A DNA stretch of 64,000 nt, from positions 33,656-97,655 of the forward strand of contig NZ_JAEUFG010000017.1 of assembly GCF_018588585.1 (NCBI RefSeq), given 5' to 3'. The translations under genes were made by a program, and so were the position numbers. Numbering within the stretch: the first letter of the stretch is position 1; each line of letters opens with the position of its first letter. Positions 9,905-19,365 of the stretch are shown here, piece after piece. The notes below the pieces were generated by a model. It was given only the letters and a program-made list of their open reading frames with translations, did not search any database and was not told the DNA's origin. The stretch is from Bacillus sp. SM2101. GTDB lineage: Bacteria > Bacillota > Bacilli > Bacillales > SM2101.

Positions 9905-10600
9905 ATGATGAACGAATATACAATTCTAGTTACCGATGACGACAAAGAGATAAGAGATGGCATTGAGATTTACCTTAGTAATGAGGGATATAAGGTCATA
10001 AAAGCAGCAAATGGAATTGAAACACTCCAACAGCTTGAAAATAATGAAGTGCATTTAATTATAATGGACATCATGATGCCACAGATGGATGGAATTGCGG
10101 CAACATTTAAAATACGAGATAAGTACAATATTCCTATCATTATGCTCAGTGCAAAAGCTGAGGATACAGATAAAATTCATGGACTTTCAGTAGGAGCTGA
10201 CGACTATATTACGAAGCCATTTCATCCGATGGAGCTCATTGCGCGTGTAAAATCACAAATGCGCAGGTATGTACAGCTAGGCACATATCATGAGCAACAA
10301 ACAATCACTGAAGTAAATGGCTTAGTTCTTGATCAGGAAGCAAAGGAAGTGAAGCTAGACGGCAACTCAATTAAGCTTACACCGATTGAGTATAAGATCA
10401 CAGAGCTATTATTACTGAATGCAGGGCGTGTGTTTTCCATTAATGAAATTTATGAACGAGTATGGAATGAGCCAGCATATAACGCCGAGAATATCGTAGC
10501 AGTGCATATTCGAAAAATACGAGAAAAAATAGAAGAAAATCCAAAAAATCCTCGTTATGTTAAGGTTGTTTGGGGGATTGGTTATAAGATTGAGAAGTAA
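9905..10600 (+). CDS. OmpR-family response regulator
   Basis: A 231-residue DNA-binding response regulator. The receiver domain (about residues 6-120) has the acidic pocket DDD (11-13), the phospho-acceptor Asp55 in MDIMMP, the switch Ser in MLSAKAED, and the conserved Lys in YITKPF. A winged-helix OmpR/PhoB domain (about 132-229) follows, with LTPIEYKITELLL and VAVHIRKIREKI recognition elements and the WGIGYKIEK end. The start could be either of two adjacent ATGs (9905 or 9908) behind GATGAGGTG. It lies 91 bases before its partner kinase, with no terminator between them, so the two are co-transcribed. A TATAAT-like -10 sits at 9869-9874. The regulated genes are unknown; the envelope-lipid genes downstream are a possibility but are separated by a terminator. 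Confidence 0.93.
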   Translation: MMNEYTILVTDDDKEIRDGIEIYLSNEGYKVIKAANGIETLQQLENNEVHLIIMDIMMPQMDGIAATFKIRDKYNIPIIMLSAKAEDTDKIHGLSVGADDYITKPFHPMELIARVKSQMRRYVQLGTYHEQQTITEVNGLVLDQEAKEVKLDGNSIKLTPIEYKITELLLLNAGRVFSINEIYERVWNEPAYNAENIVAVHIRKIREKIEENPKNPRYVKVVWGIGYKIEK

Positions 10601-10691
10601 CCTTCTTTAAAGAAAGTTCGCAAACATATAGATAAACAACGTTTTAATGGATTTTTTATAGCTTAGTGAGTGTAAGAAGGGGGTTTGTAAA

Positions 10692-12914
10692 ATGAAGAAG
10701 AATTTCTATAAAACAATTGGTTGGAGTTTATTAGTTAGTATAATTCTAATTGCCGTAACTTCAACTCTAGAAAATGCTCATCGATTTATCGGTAATCAAG
10801 ATTATTTTCAAACCGATGAATTTCAATCAGAATACCATAACTATATAAGGGAATTAAGTTCAATTGTGTTAAATAATCCTGATAAGGAGCAGTTGAAGGA
10901 AACAGTTTCTGTTTCTCAACAAGAAATAGATCAGTATAGGTTTTACTACGGTGACTTAACTTCGCAAATTCAAAATATACAAGGGCAATATCAATCACGT
11001 ATTTTAGAAGCGGAGGCTTCAGGTAATACCTCTGTGAAAGATGCCCTTACGAAAGAACGAGACGCCAAAATAGCTGACGTACAAAAAAACTTTGAAGATG
11101 ATGAATATGTCGAAAAAAAGATAAAAGCAGTTATTAACACAAATATTGATTCGTATATAGCGGAACTAAATGCGAAAAAACAAGACTTCGTGTCCGATTT
11201 CACATATTTCTCATATGAGTTGAAAAATATTGAGACAGGCGAAACCTTCTCATCTGGAGATGTATCAGAAAAAGCTGCGTTTACTATGGAGTTCAGTAAA
11301 AAGAATGGATATTTAAAGGCATCACAATATTTAGATAGTGCATCATATTATATCGGTGGAGAGTACAACGAAGAAACTGGAATCGATGTCAATAATAAAA
11401 TAACCACATTATTAAAAGCTTCTCCATCAACATTTGAAGGAAAAATAACTATACCCGTTGCAAACATGAATCAAGTAGAAAGGGCACAATATTTTATTTA
11501 TCAAAAAAATCTGTCATTAATCATGCTGGCAATAGCTGTTGTTGCTTTATTAATTATATTATTAATATTTAAATTTCGTAAATCTTGGTACGTAGATAGT
11601 TCTGTAAGACGACAATATGAAAATTGGCCATTAGACATAAGGCTTGTCCTAATTTTGATCAATGGCTGGATTGTCATGATATTTACTTTCATGCTTAAGC
11701 AAGATTATTATTCATTATTTTCTTATTACAATTATCAGAGTGTTGAAGGGCTATTATTTAATCATTTCATTCATTTATTTGCAATATGGTTTGGCATATA
11801 CCAAGTTGTATGGACGTATGATGAGCTAAAGCAAGGATTGGGCTTTATCGAAACACTTAAAAACGGTATTGTTGTTAAAAATATAAAGTTAGTAAGGGAT
11901 GCTTTTTTAAAAACCGCTATCGGGAAGCAAATGTTGGCGATATTAATCGTTATCTTTTTTTGGGGGATTGGAACTGCAATTGCCTTTGCTAATTCTTACG
12001 ATGATGGTTTAATCATGTTTTATCTTATTTGTGTCTTCTTCATCGGTATACCGTCAATTTTGTTTCTGATGAAAAGGATTCGTTATTTAAATCGTGTATT
12101 TAGAGCAACCGAGCAAATGGCAAGTGGCACCTTACTTGAACCAGTTCCTGAAAAAGGAAAGTCAGTTATAGCTAAGCATGCGAAACATCTTAATAAACTA
12201 AGAGCTGGAATTAAGACGTCACTAACAGAGCAAGCAAAAAGTGAACGATTAAAAACCGAGCTTATAACAAATGTAAGTCATGATTTAAGAACACCTCTGA
12301 CCTCAATCATCACATATACCGATTTGTTAAAAAATCAGCAGCTGACAGAGGAAGAGAGAAATGAGTATGTAAATATATTAGAAAGAAAATCCAATCGCTT
12401 AAAAATACTCATTGAGGACTTGTTTGAAGTATCAAAAATGGCGAGCGGGAATTTAGAGCTTCATAAGCAACAGGTAGATTTAACACAATTAATACATCAA
12501 GTACTTGGTGAACACCAAGAGGATATTGAAAAATCCGGTCTTGATTTTCGGATAACAATTCCAGATACCTCAGTGATGAGCTACGTAGACGGACAAAGAT
12601 GGTGGCGTGTGTTAGACAATTTAATCGTTAATGCACTGAAGTATTCACTTACAGGTACAAGAGTATATGTTAGTCTAAAGCATGAAAATAACCAAGCAGA
12701 ATTTGTTGTTAAGAACATTACTAAATATGAGCTTGGTGAGAATATTAACGAACTACTTGAAAGATTTAAACGAGCAGATACATCACGAGCTACAGAGGGA
12801 TCTGGCTTAGGGCTTGCGATTGCTCAATCGATCGTTGATTTACATGGCGGTACATTACAAATAGATCTAGATGGCGATCTATTTAAAGTAATTGTTAAAA
12901 TACCAACATCTTAG
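10692..12914 (+). CDS. Sensor histidine kinase, multi-pass
   Basis: A 740-residue membrane kinase paired with the preceding regulator. A first helix (about 8-26) is followed by an extracytoplasmic segment of about 240 residues with long charged helices, probably the sensor. At least five further membrane helices lie at about 270-460 (for example LIMLAIAVVALLIILLIF and MLAILIVIFFWGIGTAIAF). Then comes a HAMP-like linker, the dimerisation/phosphorylation box NVSHDLRTPLTSI (His near residue 530), the N box DNLIVNALKYS and the G box GSGLGLAIAQS. The ATG has AAGGGGGTTTG upstream. The many-helix middle region is unusual for a simple two-helix kinase and resembles VanS/KdpD-like multi-span sensors only in outline. 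The signal is unknown. Confidence 0.92.
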   Translation: MKKNFYKTIGWSLLVSIILIAVTSTLENAHRFIGNQDYFQTDEFQSEYHNYIRELSSIVLNNPDKEQLKETVSVSQQEIDQYRFYYGDLTSQIQNIQGQYQSRILEAEASGNTSVKDALTKERDAKIADVQKNFEDDEYVEKKIKAVINTNIDSYIAELNAKKQDFVSDFTYFSYELKNIETGETFSSGDVSEKAAFTMEFSKKNGYLKASQYLDSASYYIGGEYNEETGIDVNNKITTLLKASPSTFEGKITIPVANMNQVERAQYFIYQKNLSLIMLAIAVVALLIILLIFKFRKSWYVDSSVRRQYENWPLDIRLVLILINGWIVMIFTFMLKQDYYSLFSYYNYQSVEGLLFNHFIHLFAIWFGIYQVVWTYDELKQGLGFIETLKNGIVVKNIKLVRDAFLKTAIGKQMLAILIVIFFWGIGTAIAFANSYDDGLIMFYLICVFFIGIPSILFLMKRIRYLNRVFRATEQMASGTLLEPVPEKGKSVIAKHAKHLNKLRAGIKTSLTEQAKSERLKTELITNVSHDLRTPLTSIITYTDLLKNQQLTEEERNEYVNILERKSNRLKILIEDLFEVSKMASGNLELHKQQVDLTQLIHQVLGEHQEDIEKSGLDFRITIPDTSVMSYVDGQRWWRVLDNLIVNALKYSLTGTRVYVSLKHENNQAEFVVKNITKYELGENINELLERFKRADTSRATEGSGLGLAIAQSIVDLHGGTLQIDLDGDLFKVIVKIPTS

Positions 12915-12967
12915 AGTTGGAATTAGAATAAATTTACATTTATGTCAGGGAATTATTTATAATAATA

Positions 12968-13029
12968 AGGACACTTCTTCGTAGAATGATAGGCACATTT
13001 ATCATATGAGAGAAGTGTTCTCTTTTTTT
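12968..13029 (+). terminator. Intrinsic terminator after the two-component operon
   Basis: The stem GGACACTTCTTC / GAGAAGTGTTC has an inner GATA/TATC pairing and is followed by TCTTTTTTTATC. It separates the two-component pair from the glycosyltransferase gene. Confidence 0.8.
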
Positions 13030-13190
13030 ATCTTAGCTTTTTTTGCATATCCAAATTAAGAAATGATACACGCCCTCTACTACATTTTTCATTGTAATTT
13101 CTTCCGTTGTGATTTTAGTGAGAATTGTAACAATATTTAAGAACAGAGCCTTAACTGGAATCTTAATCATATGAAAGGGAGAGAGCAGGA

Positions 13191-14318
13191 ATGAAAAAGA
13201 TATTATTTTTGCCATTGTTAAGTATGCCTTCCGGACATCATCAAGTAGCAGAGGCTTTAATTCATTCAATTAATAGGACTACCAATGGGATAACAACGAA
13301 TAAGGTTGACCTACTTAGTTACTCTCATCCAGTTTTAGAAAAATTAATTACAGCATTTTATCTTAAATGGATAAAAGTATCACCTAAAACGTATAAGTGG
13401 GCATATAATAATTTCGGTTATTCAAAATCAACAACCTACTCATTACAATGGTATGAAAGGTTGTTTTTAAAAAACATGGAGCAACTTATTCAACGTGAAC
13501 AACCTGATGTTATCGTAGCAACACATGGCTTTCCATCGTTTTTAGTTAGCCGCTTAAAGCAAAAGAGAATGATTGATGTTCCGTTAATGAATGTTTATAC
13601 AGATTTTTTTATTAACAATGTCTGGGGAAGAGATGGTGTTGATTATCATTTTGTACCAAGTGAGCACATACGTACTTCCTTAATAGAGGATAGCGGGGTA
13701 ACTGCAGAAAAGATAGTTGTGACAGGTATTCCTATTAATGGCAAGTTTAATCGGGTGAGCCGACAGTTCGAACAAAAACAAATCCATCATATTTTGTTAG
13801 CTGGTGGAAGTTGTGGCTTAGGAAATATGGTAGACCTTCTAAGGCAAATAGATCATTCAGCAAAGCATTTTCATTTTTCCGTATTATGTGGAAATAACGT
13901 GAGGATGTACGAAGAGTTAACAAACTGTAAAAAACCATATATTACGCCGTTGCAGTATCTTTCTTCGCGAGATGAAATGAATGATTTGTATGAAAATGTT
14001 GATGCTATTGTAACGAAGCCTGGCGGTGTAACTGTTAGTGAGGCTTTGCATAAAAAGTTACCAATCTTTGCAATAGCTGGTTTACCAGGACAGGAAGAAA
14101 TTAATTTATCTTATCTCCAAAGTGAAAGCTTAGTGTATAAACTTGATTTGAATATGTCTATCTCATCACAGATCATTGAGAAACTAACGAATAAGCAGGA
14201 ATGGAATGAGCACCAACAAAGAATTGAGGGTTATCTGCAGACGTGCCAGTTTGCTTCTGAGAAATTATTAACAGTCATAAAAGCTATTAACAACAAAAAG
14301 GTAGATAAGGTTGGGTAG
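13191..14318 (+). CDS. MGDG-synthase/UgtP-like glycosyltransferase
   Basis: A 375-residue GT-B fold enzyme of the family that includes plant monogalactosyldiacylglycerol synthase and Bacillus UgtP, which add sugars to diacylglycerol at the membrane. The N-terminal domain begins with the family glycine/His motif PSGHHQVAEAL (about residues 13-23) and includes IVATHGFPSFL and MNVYTDFF. The C-terminal nucleotide-sugar domain has ILLAGGSCGLGNM and the diagnostic DAIVTKPGGVTVSEAL. No membrane helix is seen; such enzymes bind the membrane peripherally. The ATG follows GGGAGAGAGCAGG. The next genes are DedA and patatin, so a membrane-lipid role fits. The acceptor and sugar are unproven. Confidence 0.88.
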   Translation: MKKILFLPLLSMPSGHHQVAEALIHSINRTTNGITTNKVDLLSYSHPVLEKLITAFYLKWIKVSPKTYKWAYNNFGYSKSTTYSLQWYERLFLKNMEQLIQREQPDVIVATHGFPSFLVSRLKQKRMIDVPLMNVYTDFFINNVWGRDGVDYHFVPSEHIRTSLIEDSGVTAEKIVVTGIPINGKFNRVSRQFEQKQIHHILLAGGSCGLGNMVDLLRQIDHSAKHFHFSVLCGNNVRMYEELTNCKKPYITPLQYLSSRDEMNDLYENVDAIVTKPGGVTVSEALHKKLPIFAIAGLPGQEEINLSYLQSESLVYKLDLNMSISSQIIEKLTNKQEWNEHQQRIEGYLQTCQFASEKLLTVIKAINNKKVDKVG

Positions 14319-14418
14319 TTTATGTCAAAGGAGAAATGGTTAACAGATTAATAGGATAATCTGTGATTATTGAAGTCTCTAAACCAGCATCTTATATAGG
14401 AAAAAGGGTGAAAGATAG

Positions 14419-15048
14419 ATGAATATGCTAGAACTTATACAAAATCTAGGTACGATTGGTTTATTTATATCCATGTTTTTAGAAGGCTCATCTATACCAT
14501 TCCCGGGAATTGTGGTCGTTTTATCGTACGGTCTGTTGCTAAATCCTAGTCATATGGAGATTGTACTCACCTCGCTTGGTATGGCAAGTATGTATACGGT
14601 AGCGAGCCTCATTCCTTATGTACTCGGTGCAAAAATGACCTTCTTATTCCCAAAGAGATTTTGGATAAGTATGGAGAAAGCTAGATGTTGGTTTAGAAGG
14701 TATGGAGTTTGGAGTATCTCTTTATCAAGACCATTCGGTATAGGAAATTATATTTCTTATGTAGCTGGTATAAGTAATGTAAAGTTACGTATTTATCTTG
14801 TTCATACTTTTTTGGGAATCCTGCCATGGTCAGTTGCCGTTCTCATGATTGGCAAACTTGGAAATGTAACGAAAGTAAAGCAATTGTTTCAGGAATATGA
14901 TGTATATATTTATCTCTTAGGCGCATTAATTCTCATTAGTTATCTCATTTTATTGTGGATAAAGTTAAAAAATAATGCTGGAACTTATATGAAGGAGGAA
15001 ATCGAGAACAGCAAACAACAACAAGATAGTGTAGCTTTGAACAAGTGA
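14419..15048 (+). CDS. DedA-family membrane protein
   Basis: A 209-residue DedA/VTT-domain protein. DedA proteins are half-transporters or flippases linked to phospholipid and undecaprenyl-phosphate recycling. Family features are GTIGLFISMFLEGSSIPFPG at the start, a re-entrant SRPFGIGNYISYVAG segment, and four to five helices. The usual Arg of the second motif (R in SRPFGIGN) is present. The ATG lies behind AAAAAGGGTGAAAG. It sits 100 bases after the glycosyltransferase and shortly before the patatin gene, with no terminator, so the three probably form one operon. Confidence 0.9.
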   Translation: MNMLELIQNLGTIGLFISMFLEGSSIPFPGIVVVLSYGLLLNPSHMEIVLTSLGMASMYTVASLIPYVLGAKMTFLFPKRFWISMEKARCWFRRYGVWSISLSRPFGIGNYISYVAGISNVKLRIYLVHTFLGILPWSVAVLMIGKLGNVTKVKQLFQEYDVYIYLLGALILISYLILLWIKLKNNAGTYMKEEIENSKQQQDSVALNK

Positions 15049-15134
15049 ACTACAGTATAAGGACATCATCATGTGTTAACTCTGAAAGCTGTTACCAACC
15101 TCTAATCAAAATATTGGGCTGGGAGGTAAGTGGA

Positions 15135-15947
15135 ATGATCAGAACAGGCTTATCGTTGAGTGGTGGCTCCATAAGAGGTGCTGCTCATATTGGCGTACTT
15201 AACGAATTGAAGAAACAAAATATGGAAATTACACATATTGCTGGAACGAGCGCAGGAGCTGTCATTGCCGGCTTATACGCTTGTGCTATGAAACCAGAAA
15301 CAATGAAAAAGGAATTAGATGAACTTTCATTAAGAAAATTAATAGATATAAGATTGGGTAAAAAAGGATTTGTTAAAGGGAAAAGAATTTATGACAAGCT
15401 ACTACAGCTCACAGACGGCAAGTATTTTACTGATCTAGAGATCCCACTTGCAATAGTTAGTTTAGATCTGTTATCTGGCAAACTAGTTGTCATTCGTTCA
15501 GGTGAAGTGGCCAAAGCTATTCATGCAAGTGTAGCCATTCCTGGCATATTTGCACCTGTTAATTATGGCAATCAGCTATTAGTTGATGGATATATATTAA
15601 ATAATAATCCTGTCGATATCGTAAAAGAAATGGGTGCTAAGCATATTACTGCTGTTTGCCTACGAGGATCAAAAGATCAACAGCCAAAAAATATACTACA
15701 TCAGCTTTCAAGATACATAGGCGTAGCAAGTAAATATCATACAAACCAGCTTGTAGAAAAATATGCAGATGTAATTATAGAAATTGATTTACAAGGTGTA
15801 GGTGGATTTCAGAAAAAATCCTTAGGTAAATTTGTAGAATTAGGAAGAGAGCAGGCATGTGATGCTTTTTCCATTAGTGAGCTCAACCAACATACGAACA
15901 ATTGCATGTATCCTCAAGAATTCAGCGAGAAAAGGTTAACTGTCTAA
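15135..15947 (+). CDS. Patatin-like phospholipase
   Basis: A 270-residue patatin-fold acyl hydrolase expected to cleave acyl chains from membrane lipids. The glycine-rich oxyanion motif GGSIRGAAHIG (about residues 10-20), the nucleophile elbow GTSAG (about 43-47) and the catalytic Asp in VDGYILNNNP (about 152) form the Ser-Asp dyad. The dyad is written DGY where DGG/A is more usual. The frame is open from 15045, overlapping the DedA stop. The only start with a good binding site (GGGAGG at 15121-15126, spacing 8) is ATG 15135, which gives a canonical patatin N-terminus. The gene follows DedA and a glycolipid glycosyltransferase, so a shared membrane-lipid task is likely. Confidence 0.9.
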   Translation: MIRTGLSLSGGSIRGAAHIGVLNELKKQNMEITHIAGTSAGAVIAGLYACAMKPETMKKELDELSLRKLIDIRLGKKGFVKGKRIYDKLLQLTDGKYFTDLEIPLAIVSLDLLSGKLVVIRSGEVAKAIHASVAIPGIFAPVNYGNQLLVDGYILNNNPVDIVKEMGAKHITAVCLRGSKDQQPKNILHQLSRYIGVASKYHTNQLVEKYADVIIEIDLQGVGGFQKKSLGKFVELGREQACDAFSISELNQHTNNCMYPQEFSEKRLTV

Positions 15948-16000
15948 AGTTAGTAAAATGAATGAAGAAAACGTACGAAAATTATTTTTACAACTAACAG

Positions 16001-16044
16001 TGAAAAATCTAGATAGATTCATTTATCGATGAATCTATCTAGAT
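16001..16044 (-). terminator. Strong intrinsic terminator of the erythromycin-esterase-like gene
   Basis: Perfect 16-base arms (16007-16022 and 16029-16044, ATCTAGATAGATTCAT and its complement) have a 6-base loop and are followed on the minus strand by TTTTTCAC. It serves the minus-strand gene and may also stop transcripts from the patatin gene. Confidence 0.85.
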
Positions 16045-16061
16045 GATGGTACGCCAATTCG

Positions 16062-17384
16062 CTATTGCAATGTATATGATGGTGGACTTACTTTATCTAT
16101 CAATATAAGGCCATCGTATTGCTCACTCGGTATAAATAGAATATCACTTCTACCATCGTGTTTTCCTATTGCTTCCGAATTCCACCAATAACTATTTGCT
16201 TTATCATCTTTTATATTGATATTTAAAAAGGTCACTGGATATCCTGATTGATTAAGCCGATGTTCTATTGAGTTAGTTTTGTGGTTCGTATTAACATCCA
16301 CAATTTCTTTAATGTCAAGGGATTTATGTTTACCACTATACATATATAATCCGATAACATATGCTTCATTTTTTATAGACTCTGGTAAATATTCTACCAT
16401 ACTAACGTACCAACCATTGCTAGTGGCTGAATTGTTTTTCATAATGTGACCGTTATGTCCCCATACAACGAATTTTTCATCAGGATATAATTCATTAAGC
16501 AACCATACTAAATTTTCTGACATGATTTTATCTCTTAAGTTCATATAATTTATTTCTTCACTACTGTTGTATATGTTAGTAAGTAAATATAATCTTTGTT
16601 TGAATATTTTATCAAACAATTGTTGGATATTCTCGTTTAAAGATCGAGCTAGATTAGAATTTTCTTCGTTCAAACTACTTAATAAATTCTTATATTGATC
16701 GATTAACTTTTTATTTCTTTCATCTGGAATAGGATTGCCTAGTTGTGTTAAAGAATAAAACTCTTTTTCTGCTATTTCAATAGCTTTTGCATACTCTAAA
16801 TTTATATCCTCAAAAAAATCGTATAGCAATCCCTCCCTTGTACCCATTGAATTCATATCAAATCCAACAAGGTTGATAGGTTGACTTGTAGATTTCTGTT
16901 CTCGTATATATTTAAATAAATATGTATTATTGTTCGTATGCCAAATATTATAAAGAGATTTCTTCATGCCAGTAATTGAATCTAGCTCAAGCAACAGTTC
17001 ATTTGTCAGATTAACCTCTGTCATGCCGCTTTCGAAAGCTACTACATTGTAATCTAACTCTTCATGTAAAAATTTAATGAGCCTGCCTTTCATTTGATTA
17101 TATTCTGCAACCCCATGAGAGCTTTCACCGAGCATGACAATTCTTTTATCTGCTAATATATCTTTCAGAAACATTAAGTCACTAAAGTCATTACCTTTCA
17201 AATCTATGCTTTTAAAATCGAAGTTAGCTTTGTTAGAACTACTTATTTGACCGATATGATCTGCTTTCAGTGAGATAACTTTTTCACTATTATGTGATGA
17301 TGTTTGGATTTCACATCCTGATAAATATAGAAAAGTGAATAAAGTATAGATGAATAATGATAAAGTTTTCCGAAATAATCTCAT
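16062..17384 (-). CDS. Erythromycin-esterase-family lipoprotein
   Basis: A 440-residue protein of the Ere/succinoglycan-biosynthesis erythromycin esterase family. Ere enzymes hydrolyse macrolide lactones, but many chromosomal homologues have other, unknown esterase roles. A signal peptide with lipobox YLSGC (Cys about residue 24) predicts a lipid-anchored extracellular protein, which is atypical for classical cytoplasmic Ere enzymes. Catalytic-region motifs are MLGESSHGVAEYN (His and Glu) near residue 90, VAFESGMTE, and WGHNGHIMK near residue 310. The ATG is preceded by AGAAGGTAAAAT. It is monocistronic on the minus strand. Whether it confers macrolide resistance cannot be read from the sequence. 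Confidence 0.86.
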   Translation of the reverse strand: MRLFRKTLSLFIYTLFTFLYLSGCEIQTSSHNSEKVISLKADHIGQISSSNKANFDFKSIDLKGNDFSDLMFLKDILADKRIVMLGESSHGVAEYNQMKGRLIKFLHEELDYNVVAFESGMTEVNLTNELLLELDSITGMKKSLYNIWHTNNNTYLFKYIREQKSTSQPINLVGFDMNSMGTREGLLYDFFEDINLEYAKAIEIAEKEFYSLTQLGNPIPDERNKKLIDQYKNLLSSLNEENSNLARSLNENIQQLFDKIFKQRLYLLTNIYNSSEEINYMNLRDKIMSENLVWLLNELYPDEKFVVWGHNGHIMKNNSATSNGWYVSMVEYLPESIKNEAYVIGLYMYSGKHKSLDIKEIVDVNTNHKTNSIEHRLNQSGYPVTFLNINIKDDKANSYWWNSEAIGKHDGRSDILFIPSEQYDGLILIDKVSPPSYTLQ

Positions 17385-17909
17385 ATTTTACCTTCTTTTT
17401 TTAATATTTTTCTTATAAATCCATCAACAATTCTTGTGAATATGGAATGTGTTTTTTGCTTTTTTAAAACGATTTTGCGTAATACTGAGATAACTTAAGA
17501 GCTAATAAAGTGTTCACACCCTTTTCAGTATATTTAGAAAATTTAATAATCATTTACCTTTTTTTTGCTTAGCGCTTGGGATTTTCTTATTAACGCTTTT
17601 ATTGTGATTTCTTTCTGTTTTTAATTATTAATGTCACTTGAAAAATAAGTAAACCTAATCTACCATATGGAGTAAAGTAAATGAGTATTGCTGTTTATAC
17701 CAAAACAATAAAAAAAGATTATTTCATTATTGGACCTCAAGCAGGTAATGATTATCCATATTTTACTATATGGTGAAATGATTATCAATATAGTTAAATT
17801 TAGTTAAACTTTGAATTGTTAAGTTTATCTGATAAAGACTATTTTAGTAATTTGAAATTATTTCTATATAGTTTGCGTTATATCCAGTGATTTCAGAAGG
17901 GGGAGGGAA
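17385..17909. other. Intergenic region, AT-rich, with one possible 31-codon frame
   Basis: The gap is 525 bases long. The only coding hint is ATG 17681 to TGA 17776 (31 residues, starting MSIAVYTKTIKKDYF) behind GGAG at suitable spacing. No family is recognised. A directly repeated GATTATC and a short CCATAT/ATATGG inverted repeat follow. Nothing else is seen. Confidence 0.3.
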
Positions 17910-18443
17910 ATGTTAGGTTTGAACAAAGGTGAAGTTAAGCTAGTAGAAAATAAATATTCAGAATGGAATAGCCTGTTTTTAGAAGAGAAAGAGACTTTGG
18001 ATTTATTAATTGGTAACTATGTAAAAGATATTCAACATATAGGTAGTGCAGCTATTCGGAGTATATTGGCAAAGCCCATACTTGACATATTAGTTGGTGT
18101 TGAATCTTTAAGTGATATACAACAGTTTGATACAAACGTTCTGAAAGAAGAAGGCTATTATCATTTATCTAAAGTTGAAATAGAAGGTAAAGAAGTGTTT
18201 GCGAAATTTTCAAATTTAAATACCATGACAAAATCTCATATTCTTCATATCGTTGAATATAAGGGTGATTGGTGGCAACAACACACGTTTTTCAGAGATT
18301 ATTTAAATAATAACCCTCAAATGGCTAAAGAATATGAAGCACTTAAAAAGACCCTAGCTATTAAATATCCCAATAATGTATCTGCCTATTCCGAAGAAAA
18401 AAATAGTTTTGTAGCTAAGGTTCTAAGTCAAAGACAAAATTGA
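17910..18443 (+). CDS. GrpB-family protein (UPF0157, nucleotidyltransferase fold)
   Basis: A 177-residue protein of the GrpB family, a branch of the pol-beta-type nucleotidyltransferase fold. The family core is visible: QHIGSAAIRSILAKPILDI (about residues 40-58), where GS and a downstream D-x-x-V mark the nucleotidyltransferase active site. HILHIVEY and a C-terminal YEALKKTLA...YSEEK segment also match. No biochemical activity is established for the family. The ATG stands behind GGGGGAGGGA. It is a single gene without an obvious operon partner. Confidence 0.85.
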   Translation: MLGLNKGEVKLVENKYSEWNSLFLEEKETLDLLIGNYVKDIQHIGSAAIRSILAKPILDILVGVESLSDIQQFDTNVLKEEGYYHLSKVEIEGKEVFAKFSNLNTMTKSHILHIVEYKGDWWQQHTFFRDYLNNNPQMAKEYEALKKTLAIKYPNNVSAYSEEKNSFVAKVLSQRQN

Positions 18444-18694
18444 CATCAATTTTGGAGTAGGTTAATGAATTAAAGTTTGTTGCATTTATGAGAAAATTAG
18501 AGTACTAAATTTATCATCTACACCTTAAGGGCAGTATAAATGATCGGGATAAGCTTCGACTAAAATATTTTATTAAAATTTCATTGGGTTCCAATAATAT
18601 ATTTAAGGACTATAATGAATTTAATAGCTTGATAAGCAAATACAAACAGCTTTATTTCTTCCAATTAATGTATAATAAGTTGGAGGAGTGATAA

Positions 18695-19240
18695 ATGTTG
18701 ATAGTTAAGATGACAAGAAAGGAATTTGACACGTTAGCTCATGAGGAGCTTTGTAAAGTATGCTTTGAACCTTTGATCATAGCCTATAAAAATAGTATGG
18801 TTGAGCAAACTTTACAAAGCATGTCCGCTTTTAAAGAGCAATTTTATGAACAGCTAACTACTGGGCAACAAGCTTTATTCGTATTTCATATGTTTTATGA
18901 TCATGCAAGAAAATCCGTAGTAGAGTTGTATTGGTGGAGTTCATATTTTTATGCCCAACCGAAAAATTGGTCATCAATAAAAGCTAGTGTTCATCACTTT
19001 CAGGATATCGATATGTTCAAGTTACTTGAAGAGATCGAAAGCGTTTTGCTACAACATCAATACCCTAGTAGTTTAGAAGATTATCATATTACACGAGAAG
19101 ACTTAGCTAATAATAAAGAACTTATTACTAGGTTTAATCGTTTTCATCTTCAGTTTATCGAGAACACTTCTAAGACGATTAAGCTTATAAGTAAGGGTAT
19201 TCGAGGATGTCCAACTGAGTTTGTATTCATTGAGGAATAA
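18695..19240 (+). CDS. Hypothetical protein, 181 residues
   Basis: I do not recognise the family. The protein is soluble, mostly helical by composition, and has an aromatic centre (VVELYWWSSYFYAQPKNW) and a C-terminal GIRGCPTEFVFIEE. No signal peptide or membrane helix is present. The ATG is placed 7 bases after GGAGGAG. A strong terminator follows at 19259, so it is a complete, expressed-looking monocistronic gene. Its composition is like that of its neighbours. Confidence 0.7.
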   Translation: MLIVKMTRKEFDTLAHEELCKVCFEPLIIAYKNSMVEQTLQSMSAFKEQFYEQLTTGQQALFVFHMFYDHARKSVVELYWWSSYFYAQPKNWSSIKASVHHFQDIDMFKLLEEIESVLLQHQYPSSLEDYHITREDLANNKELITRFNRFHLQFIENTSKTIKLISKGIRGCPTEFVFIEE

Positions 19241-19258
19241 GGTTATTAATTACCCATA

Positions 19259-19288
19259 AACCAGCTTCCTTTAAGGGAGCTGGTTTTT
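19259..19288 (+). terminator. Intrinsic terminator after the 181-residue hypothetical gene
   Basis: The stem AACCAGCTTCC / GGGAGCTGGTT with loop TTTAA is followed by a T5 run. It is compact and GC-rich compared with its surroundings. Confidence 0.9.
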
Positions 19289-19365
19289 AATAGTAAAACA
19301 CAAACTTATTTGAAAAGGTATGATATATTAATTAGGATGGAAGTTAATGTAGGAGGTAAAGCTAA

